Assembly (NCBI GenBank): GCA_036389695.1
Contig: DASVWG010000080.1
Span: 1-5,356 of the forward strand
DNA from: JALZHR01 sp036389695
GTDB lineage: Bacteria > Acidobacteriota > Blastocatellia > Pyrinomonadales > Pyrinomonadaceae
Reading direction: 5' to 3'
Length of the DNA: 5,356 nt
Both the position numbers and the translations under genes were made by a program. Each line of letters begins with the position of its first letter. Position 1 is the stretch's first letter. Shown here one piece after another: positions 1 through 4,371 of this stretch. The notes under the pieces are model-generated. The model had not been told where the DNA came from. It did no database searches and saw only the letters and a program-made list of their open reading frames with translations.

Positions 1-6
1 AATTTT

Positions 7-279
7 ATGCCGAAATACGTTATCGAACGCGAGCTGCCCGGCGCGGGCAAGCTTTCCGCGCCGGAGCTGCAGGCGATTTCGCAGAAATCCTGCGGCGTTT
101 TGGGTAATCTCGGACCGTCAATCCAATGGCTGCAAAGCTACGTGACCGACGATAAGATTTACTGCGTCTACATCGCGCCGAATGAAGAATTAGTGCGCGA
201 GCACGCGCAGCAAGGCGGCTTTCCCGCCAATAAAATTTCCGAAGTCCGCGCCGTCATCGACCCGACGACCGCTGAATAG
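7..279 (+). CDS. DUF4242 family small protein (SCO4226-like)
   Basis: A 90-residue protein that matches by eye the DUF4242 family, whose characterised relative is the Streptomyces nickel-binding protein SCO4226. It begins with the family's typical MPKYVIERE strand. It carries a central YVTDDKIYCVY segment (about residues 46-55) and the closing region REHAQQGGFPANKISEVRAVIDP, in which the EHA, GGFP and ISEV groups are family hallmarks. Known members are single-domain, compact alpha/beta proteins, and the length here is that of a complete member. There is no signal peptide or membrane segment, so it is probably cytoplasmic. Metal binding here is inferred from the family only. Just six bases precede the ATG in the window, so the ribosome binding site and any upstream operon partner cannot be judged. 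The gene converges on the PEGA/TPR gene, with a large hairpin between them. Confidence 0.88.
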   Translation: MPKYVIERELPGAGKLSAPELQAISQKSCGVLGNLGPSIQWLQSYVTDDKIYCVYIAPNEELVREHAQQGGFPANKISEVRAVIDPTTAE

Positions 280-284
280 AACTA

Positions 285-348
285 ATAACTGATAACTGAT
301 AACTGATAGTTGTTTTGCTTTCACTATCAGTTATCAGTTATCAGTTAT
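285..348. repeat. Perfect 26-bp inverted repeat made of 7-bp units; probable bidirectional terminator
   Basis: Arms at 285-310 and 323-348 are perfect reverse complements (26 bp) around a 12-nt loop (311-322). The left arm is a tandem run of the heptamer ATAACTG and the right arm is the matching run of CAGTTAT. The stem is rich in A/T. It fills the gap between two convergent genes: it starts 5 bases after the DUF4242 stop and ends 6 bases before the stop codon of the minus-strand PEGA/TPR gene. On the plus strand it is followed by a run of five T (352-356). Position and symmetry suggest a shared terminator. The heptad structure resembles the short tandemly repeated repetitive sequences known from cyanobacteria and other bacteria. 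Confidence 0.85.
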
Positions 349-354
349 CACTTT

Positions 355-1287
355 TTATTGTTCTTTCATCTGCTTTTGCAGCTGTACGATAAACGAGCGG
401 ACGGCGCTGGCTTCGCTGCTGTCGGGAAAAACGCGCAGGAATTCTTCGTAAATCCTGATGGCTTCGGTGTATTTCTGCTGTTTCTCGTAAGAAATGCCGA
501 GCATCTGGTAGATAACTTCGGCATCGGGCGCGCCGGAAAGCTGTGTGAGAGCGGTTTTGAACTCGGCGGCGGCAAGGTCGTAGTTGATTTTTTCCTGCTC
601 CAAATCGCCTTCGGAACCGAAGCCTTCGGCTCTTTCCTTGTAAAGCAAACCCAAGCCCGTGTGCGCTTCCGGCTGAAAGCCTTTGGCTTCACGGATAGCC
701 TTTTTGAAAGCGGCAATCGCTTTTTCCTCGTCGCCTTCGGCGCGGTAGATTCTGCCTTCGACGGCTGACGCTTCCGGGTAAACCGGCTTGATTTTTCTGG
801 CTTCGCGGACTGCCTTCAATGATTCTACAGTGTCGTTATTATCCAGCAGCACGCGCGCCAAACCGAGCTGCGCTTCGGCAAATCGCGGGCGCAGTTTGAT
901 GGCTTGGCGATAAAGCTCGATGGCTTTTTCGCGGTCGGCGCTGACAGCCGTCTCGGCTTGCTGAAAAGCAATCTCGGCTTCGTCGGTGGTTTTGACGAGC
1001 GCGACTTTCACTTCGCCTTTCTGCGCGGCGGTCAGGGTTTGCGCGGCTTCTTTAAAACCGTCGGCGCGCACGCGAAGCTTTCTGACGCCGGCGGGAGCGG
1101 TTTTGATAATCAATTTCCCGCTCGCGTCGGTCGCGCCGCGCCGTATGTCGTCAATCCAGACAATCGCGTTCGGCTCAGTCACCACCGTAATCGAGCGCGT
1201 CGCGGGCTTTGCCGGCTGCGCCCGCGCGAAATCGCTCCAGCCAAACGCTGAAACTACCAAAACGAAAATGTAAAATTTAAAACGCAT
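355..1287 (-). CDS. Secreted PEGA-domain and TPR-repeat protein
   Basis: A 310-residue protein. Residues 1-23 form a Sec signal peptide (basic MRFKF start, hydrophobic IFVLVVSAF core, ARA cleavage motif before Q24), so the mature protein should be exported. Residues about 33-98 form a PEGA-type beta domain, with V-EPNA-VWIDD, an APAG turn and RADGFKE. From about 104 to 290 there are around five tetratricopeptide units (for example EKAIELYRQAIKLRP, EEKAIAAFKKAIREAKG and TEAIRIYEEFLRVFPD), with an insertion of about 15 residues near 219-234. PEGA domains are known in surface and periplasmic proteins and TPRs mediate protein contacts, so a periplasmic scaffold or assembly role is likely, but no partner is visible. 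The ATG start is supported by GAAGAGGG (minus strand, 1295-1302) seven bases upstream. I see no convincing promoter in the 142 bp before it. The second intergenic inverted repeat separates it from the antiporter, so the two genes are probably not co-transcribed. Confidence 0.87.
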   Translation of the reverse strand: MRFKFYIFVLVVSAFGWSDFARAQPAKPATRSITVVTEPNAIVWIDDIRRGATDASGKLIIKTAPAGVRKLRVRADGFKEAAQTLTAAQKGEVKVALVKTTDEAEIAFQQAETAVSADREKAIELYRQAIKLRPRFAEAQLGLARVLLDNNDTVESLKAVREARKIKPVYPEASAVEGRIYRAEGDEEKAIAAFKKAIREAKGFQPEAHTGLGLLYKERAEGFGSEGDLEQEKINYDLAAAEFKTALTQLSGAPDAEVIYQMLGISYEKQQKYTEAIRIYEEFLRVFPDSSEASAVRSFIVQLQKQMKEQ

Positions 1288-1343
1288 AAGCTTACCCTCT
1301 TCGCTATTTATGATTGCCGAACCCGAAACGAGCGTTGCACAAG

Positions 1344-1425
1344 CAATTAAGAATTAAAAATTAATGGGATTCTTTGGCAAATGGCTCGAATTATCTACCA
1401 ATTCTTAATTTTTAATTCTTAATTG
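1344..1425. repeat. AT-rich 21-bp inverted repeat, about 7-bp phased
   Basis: Arms at 1344-1364 and 1405-1425 are perfect reverse complements (21 bp) with a 40-nt loop. The right arm, extended to about 1400, reads as successive heptamers of the type AATTCTT / AATTTTT / AATTCTT. The stem has only two G/C pairs. It begins 4 bases past the antiporter stop codon on the minus strand, so it lies where that gene's terminator should be, yet it lacks the GC-rich stem of a standard intrinsic terminator. It shares the 7-bp period, but not the sequence, of the repeat at 285-348. Confidence 0.8.
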
Positions 1426-1429
1426 TCTT

Positions 1430-2689
1430 TCATCCCAGCGGCGAAAGTTCCTCGGGCAAAATTCCGCCCGCGTCGTCCGTGTCGATTTTATCTTTCGCCG
1501 CGTCTTCACCGGCAAACAAAATCTTGATAAACGGCGGCGCAACGAGCGTCGTCGTGACCGCCATAAAAAGAATCACGCCGAAAAGCTTGTCGTCGATGGC
1601 ACGAACGCCTTCGATGGTGACGAGCGTCAGACCGATTTGCGCGACGACGATGCCGACTTCGCCGCGCGGAACCATCCCGATGCCGATTTGTCCCGCGCGA
1701 CGCCAGCCCAAATCGAGCGCCGCCAGACCGCAGCCGACAAATTTCGTCAAAACGGCGACGAGCGTGACGACCAGCGCCAGCACGATGACGGACGCGTCGC
1801 GAAAGATTTCGAGCTTTAGCTGCATCCCGATATTGACGAGAAAAAACGGCACCAGAAATTCCGTCAGCCCGCGCGTCTGCCGGTGCATTTCGTGATTTTT
1901 CTCAGAGCTTTCCGCCAGCGCCATGCCCGCCAGAAACGCGCCGATAATCGCCGCCACGCCGATATAAGCCGCCGCCACCGAAAGCCCGAGACACAGTATC
2001 AAACCGAAAATAAAAAACGAATCGCCTATTCGGAGCCGCTCGATTTTCGGCGCTATCCGCGTCAGAAAAGGCGCGACCAGACCTGCCACCAAAACCGTAA
2101 ATCCGATTGCCAGCGCGGCGGTCGCGGCAAGGCTCAGATAATTAACGCCGGTCGTGCTGATGCTTTTAACGACGGCTAAAATCAAAAGCCCTAAAATATC
2201 GTCAATGACCGCCGCGCCGAGGATAATTCGCGCCGTCGGCGCGTCCAGTAAACCCATCGACGAAAGAACGCGCGCCGTAATACCGACCGACGTGGCGACC
2301 ATCGCCGCGCCCAGAAACATCGCTTCGACGTCGCTTTCGCCGCTCAGATACATTATCAGATAACCCGCCGCAAACGGCACAATCACGCCCGAAATCGCGA
2401 CGACGGTCGCTTTCATCCCGACTTTTAAAATCGCCTGCGGCTTGGTCTCCAAACCGACCATAAAAAGCAGAAAAATGACGCCGATTTCCGCCAGCACATT
2501 GATAACTTCCGACGGCTGAACCCAGCCGAGCAAACTCGGTCCAATCAAAATTCCCGCCAGAATTTCGCCGACGACGGCAGGCTGCCGCAGACGCTCGAAA
2601 ATTTCCGCCAGCAGCTTGGCGAAAACAATCATCAGAAACAAATCGAAGATAACTCCGACTTCTACGCTCGCGGCAAAGATAATCGGCAC
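1430..2689 (-). CDS. CPA2-family Na+(K+)/H+ antiporter
   Basis: A 419-residue integral membrane protein made almost wholly of hydrophobic segments from residue 10 to about 392, consistent with the 12-13 helices of the Na+/H+ exchanger domain (PF00999). Family marks include RQPAVVGEILAGILIGPSLLG (residues 35-55), EIGVIFLLFMVGLE (68-81), ATSVGITARVL (132-142), the ion-binding Asp pair VIDDILGL (D163, D164) with its unwound-helix partner, a lysine in a late helix (K316) like the one in NapA/NhaA, and MVPRGEVGIV (339-348). The double Asp points to an electrogenic CPA2 exchanger rather than the Asn-Asp CPA1 type; this is inferred from family knowledge. It should exchange monovalent cations for protons across the inner membrane, but the ion cannot be read from sequence. 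There is no C-terminal TrkA-N/RCK or USP domain, only an acidic tail of about 25 residues. The start is GTG. An AAGGA sits rather far upstream (about 13 nt), and no better upstream start codon is in frame. Confidence 0.92.
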   Translation of the reverse strand: MPIIFAASVEVGVIFDLFLMIVFAKLLAEIFERLRQPAVVGEILAGILIGPSLLGWVQPSEVINVLAEIGVIFLLFMVGLETKPQAILKVGMKATVVAISGVIVPFAAGYLIMYLSGESDVEAMFLGAAMVATSVGITARVLSSMGLLDAPTARIILGAAVIDDILGLLILAVVKSISTTGVNYLSLAATAALAIGFTVLVAGLVAPFLTRIAPKIERLRIGDSFFIFGLILCLGLSVAAAYIGVAAIIGAFLAGMALAESSEKNHEMHRQTRGLTEFLVPFFLVNIGMQLKLEIFRDASVIVLALVVTLVAVLTKFVGCGLAALDLGWRRAGQIGIGMVPRGEVGIVVAQIGLTLVTIEGVRAIDDKLFGVILFMAVTTTLVAPPFIKILFAGEDAAKDKIDTDDAGGILPEELSPLG

Positions 2690-2730
2690 GAAATTTATAA
2701 TTTCCTTTTCTGCGGCTTAAAGATGTTTCA

Positions 2731-2759
2731 ATAATACAATTTCCCGCCGGGTTTCCCAA
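2731..2759 (-). promoter_or_regulatory. Candidate sigma-70-type promoter of the antiporter gene
   Basis: On the minus strand TTGGGA (2754-2759) and TATTAT (2731-2736) are separated by exactly 17 bases. This would start transcription near 2724 and give a leader of about 35 nt before the GTG at 2689. The spacer contains a small CCCGCCGGG symmetry (2743-2751), which could be incidental. The -35 box is only a partial match to consensus. Confidence 0.4.
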
Positions 2760-2920
2760 AAACAAACTTTTTATGCGAAAGCGGAATGCTTCGACGAAAG
2801 AAACCGTTTTTTCGATTTATCCGCCGGTAACAAACGTCATTTCGCGAATCTCGAATTGCCATGCGCGGTTTCTTCCGGCAGTCGGGGAATAATAATTGCT
2901 TCTTTCTATAAATTCAAAAT

Positions 2921-2938
2921 AAGCGTATTAATTCGCTT
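2921..2938. promoter_or_regulatory. 18-bp near-palindrome upstream of the CBS gene; possible operator
   Basis: AAGCGTATTAATTCGCTT pairs at 8 of 9 positions around its centre, with one T/T mismatch. It lies 17 bases before the ribosome binding site of the CBS gene, in the shared divergent control region. A TATAAA (2907-2912) just upstream is the best -10-like string there, but it has no good -35 box. A dyad in this position could bind a dimeric regulator; no regulator gene lies nearby. Confidence 0.3.
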
Positions 2939-2955
2939 CACATTTAGTTAATTTC

Positions 2956-2964
2956 AAGGAGGAA
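2956..2964 (+). promoter_or_regulatory. Strong ribosome binding site of the CBS gene
   Basis: AAGGAGGAA matches the anti-Shine-Dalgarno core almost completely. Its GGAGG part ends 10 bases before the ATG at 2973, which fixes that start and suggests efficient translation. It is the best such site in the window. Confidence 0.85.
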
Positions 2965-2972
2965 GAAAAATA

Positions 2973-4016
2973 ATGCAGGTCAGAGAAGTAATGTCGGAGA
3001 ATCCCGCTTGCTGCACGCCGGAGGCGAGCTTGCAGGAAGTGGCGCGAATGATGATTGAAAACGATTGCGGCTGTATTCCGGTCGTTGACAATCAATCGAA
3101 TAAAAAACCTGTCGGCACGATTACCGACCGTGATATTACCATCCGGACGGTGGCTGCCGGTCAAAATCCGGTGCCGATGAAGGCGTCAGATATTATGTCC
3201 ATCGATATCGCCACCATCAAGCCCGATGCGAGTCTCGAAGAATGTTTCAAGGCGATGGAAGAAAGAGACATCAGACGCATTCTGGTGGTCGATGACAAGG
3301 GCTGCGTCTGCGGCATCGTGGCGCAGGCTGACGTGGCGCAATACGGCAACAATCCCGCCCGCACCACCGAATTCTTACGGGAAATTTCCGATTCGTCGCA
3401 ATCCGGCAATATGACGATGTCGAAAGATTTCGAGACGAGTAAATCTTCTCGCCAGGTTCGTTCATTTCTGCCGCTTTTATTCGGCGTCGGTTCGGGCGCG
3501 GTTTTAGCCTATTTTATGGGCGGACGAAAAACGCGCGGCGAGGACGCGAGCCGCACGACCGGCAAACAATATTTAGACGCCGAGAGCGAAGTGAATAAAA
3601 GACAGCATAATTTACAAAATCGCTTTCAGGAGCTTAAAAAGGAAACGTCCGCGCCGATAACCGGCAGCGTCGAAGCGGCGGCGACGGGAAGATTTGAATT
3701 AAAATCGTCTTCAAACGGAAAGTTCCACTTCAATCTGAAAGCCGGAAACGGCGAAACCATTTTATCCAGCGAATTGTACAATTCCAGAGACGCGGCGGAA
3801 AAAGGCATCGAGTCGGTCAAGAAAAATGCCGTCGAAGCCAGCCGCTTCGAACGCAAATTAAACAAGAACGAGGAACCGTATTTTGTCCTGAAAGCGGGCA
3901 ACGGAGAAATAATCGGCACGAGCGAAGTTTTTTCATCCGAAACGGCATTGGAAAACTGCATTTCAGCCGTCGTGAAAAACGCGCCGACGGCGGTTATCTC
4001 AAATACGGCGAGCTAA
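2973..4016 (+). CDS. CBS-pair / membrane segment / tandem YegP (DUF1508) fusion protein
   Basis: A 347-residue composite. Residues about 1-60 and 70-125 are two CBS domains: VREVM-ENP-CC-PEASLQEVA, CGCIPVVD, GTITDRDI, then ASDIMS, SLEECFKAM, RRILVVDDKG and GIVAQADVA. Paired CBS domains bind adenine nucleotides and act as energy or ion sensors in known proteins. After a polar linker comes one hydrophobic segment (about 164-182, SFLPLLFGVGSGAVLAYFM) ended by GGRKTRG, then a charged helical stretch (190-226). Residues about 239-287 and 290-338 are two DUF1508 repeats, each with the core LKAGNGE (255-261 and 306-312). Together they look very like whole E. coli YegP, whose function is unknown. The membrane segment would tether the CBS pair; basic residues after it suggest that the C-terminal side is cytoplasmic, which would need the N-terminal side to be outside, or the segment to be a hairpin or peripheral. 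Topology is therefore unresolved. It is a single continuous frame with no sign of a frameshift, and has its own RBS and terminator, so it is probably monocistronic. Confidence 0.88.
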   Translation: MQVREVMSENPACCTPEASLQEVARMMIENDCGCIPVVDNQSNKKPVGTITDRDITIRTVAAGQNPVPMKASDIMSIDIATIKPDASLEECFKAMEERDIRRILVVDDKGCVCGIVAQADVAQYGNNPARTTEFLREISDSSQSGNMTMSKDFETSKSSRQVRSFLPLLFGVGSGAVLAYFMGGRKTRGEDASRTTGKQYLDAESEVNKRQHNLQNRFQELKKETSAPITGSVEAAATGRFELKSSSNGKFHFNLKAGNGETILSSELYNSRDAAEKGIESVKKNAVEASRFERKLNKNEEPYFVLKAGNGEIIGTSEVFSSETALENCISAVVKNAPTAVISNTAS

Positions 4017-4037
4017 ATCCTGAGCCAATCAAGACGA

Positions 4038-4071
4038 ACAAAAGCCCGTTGCCGGAACAGCGGGCTTTTGT
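4038..4071 (+). terminator. Intrinsic terminator of the CBS gene
   Basis: An 11-bp perfect stem, ACAAAAGCCCG (4038-4048) with CGGGCTTTTGT (4061-4071), can be extended inward by a T-G, a T-A and a G-C pair to leave a 6-nt loop. The hairpin lies 21 bases after the stop codon. The U-run is formed by the stem's own TTTT and a weak CATTTATT tail. The A/T flanks could allow action in both directions. Confidence 0.85.
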
Positions 4072-4093
4072 CATTTATTCGAATTGATTTCGC

Positions 4094-4133
4094 AAATTGA
4101 CGAGCGAAACTTGACCTTTTCGCCCGTCAATTT
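4094..4133. promoter_or_regulatory. Long imperfect dyad enclosing the tRNA -35 box
   Basis: The left arm 4094-4109 (AAATTGACG, A, GCGAAA) pairs with the right arm 4118-4133 (TTTCGC, C, CGTCAATTT) at 15 of 16 positions. The single mismatch is 4103/4124. The 8-nt centre (4110-4117) holds the TTGACC hexamer of the tRNA promoter, and the right arm ends on the first base of the -10 box. It may be an operator, or a back-up terminator hairpin for read-through from the CBS gene. Confidence 0.55.
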
Positions 4134-4138
4134 ATAAT
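4111..4138 (+). promoter_or_regulatory. Promoter of the tRNA gene
   Basis: TTGACC (4111-4116) and TATAAT (4133-4138) are separated by 16 bases, a near-consensus sigma-70 pair. The predicted start near 4145 leaves only about 5 bases before the mature tRNA 5' end at 4150, as is common for single tRNA genes. Confidence 0.8.
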
Positions 4139-4149
4139 TGAATATTCGT

Positions 4150-4226
4150 GGCTGGGTAGCTCAGCTGGTTAGAGCGTCGGATTCATAACCCGAAGGTCGA
4201 GTGTTCAAGTCACTCTCCAGCCACCA
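4150..4226 (+). tRNA. tRNA with CAT anticodon, probably elongator tRNA-Met
   Basis: A 77-nt cloverleaf with encoded CCA. The acceptor stem GGCTGGG pairs with TCCAGCC (4216-4222), with a G-U at the last pair. The discriminator is A (4223) and CCA is at 4224-4226. The D arm is GCTC / GAGC. The anticodon stem is TCGGA / CCCGA around the loop TTCATAA, with anticodon CAT at 4184-4186. The variable loop is AGGTC, and the T arm is GAGTG-TTCAAGT-CACTC. The normal G1-C72 pair and the lack of three G-C pairs next to the anticodon loop rule out the initiator. CAT could also be the lysidine-modified tRNA-Ile2; the sequence alone does not settle this, though elongator Met seems more likely. Positions 31 and 39 form an unusual A/C mismatch. 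Confidence 0.93.
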
Positions 4227-4247
4227 CATTTTCAAGGCAAAAAATCT

Positions 4248-4278
4248 AAGGGAGCGCACAGGCTCCTTTTATTTTTTT
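4248..4278 (+). terminator. Intrinsic terminator of the tRNA transcript
   Basis: The stem AAGGGAGC (4248-4255) pairs with GCTCCTTT (4262-4269), one pair being a G-U, over a 6-nt loop. A T-rich tract follows, with TTTT then seven T to 4278. An outer pairing of GGCAAAAAA (4236-4244) with TTTTTTGCC (4273-4281) encloses it, so the whole element is nearly symmetrical and could also stop minus-strand transcription. Confidence 0.85.
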
Positions 4279-4355
4279 GCCCGCCTTTCCGGCAAATAAT
4301 TTTACAAAATTTCTTTCTGAACTTTATATGCGGGCAAGGCTTAAAAACCTTTTCG

Positions 4356-4364
4356 TGCTAAGAT
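4356..4364 (+). promoter_or_regulatory. Candidate extended -10 promoter of the zinc-ribbon gene
   Basis: TGCTAAGAT is an extended -10 (TGn followed by TAAGAT). Its last base is 7 bases before the ATG at 4372, so transcription would begin at or 1-2 bases before the start codon. No good -35 box lies at the normal distance and there is no Shine-Dalgarno sequence before the ATG. Both facts fit a leaderless mRNA. Confidence 0.45.
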
Positions 4365-4371
4365 ATTCGCC

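Noticed and set aside
285..348. Possible CRISPR repeats
   Set aside because: The units are 7 bp in direct tandem with no spacers and form one hairpin; no cas gene is present.
310..768. 152-residue open frame on the plus strand
   Set aside because: It lies opposite the well-supported PEGA/TPR gene, begins inside the inverted repeat and shows no recognisable domain. It is a shadow of the real gene.
2202..2765. 187-residue minus-strand open frame overlapping the antiporter
   Set aside because: It is very rich in Arg, Gly and Ser with no family signal, and covers the 5' half of the antiporter in another frame.
2728..2862. 44-codon minus-strand open frame in the same gap (starts MAIRDSRNDV)
   Set aside because: It runs through the candidate antiporter promoter, has no good ribosome binding site and no recognised motif.
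2773..2892. 39-codon plus-strand open frame in the divergent gap (starts MRKRNASTKE)
   Set aside because: It has no Shine-Dalgarno site, no recognised family and weakly biased composition. It could be real but nothing supports it beyond being open.
4150..4226. Initiator tRNA-fMet
   Set aside because: Position 1-72 is a normal G-C pair and the three G-C pairs next to the anticodon loop are missing, so it does not have initiator features.
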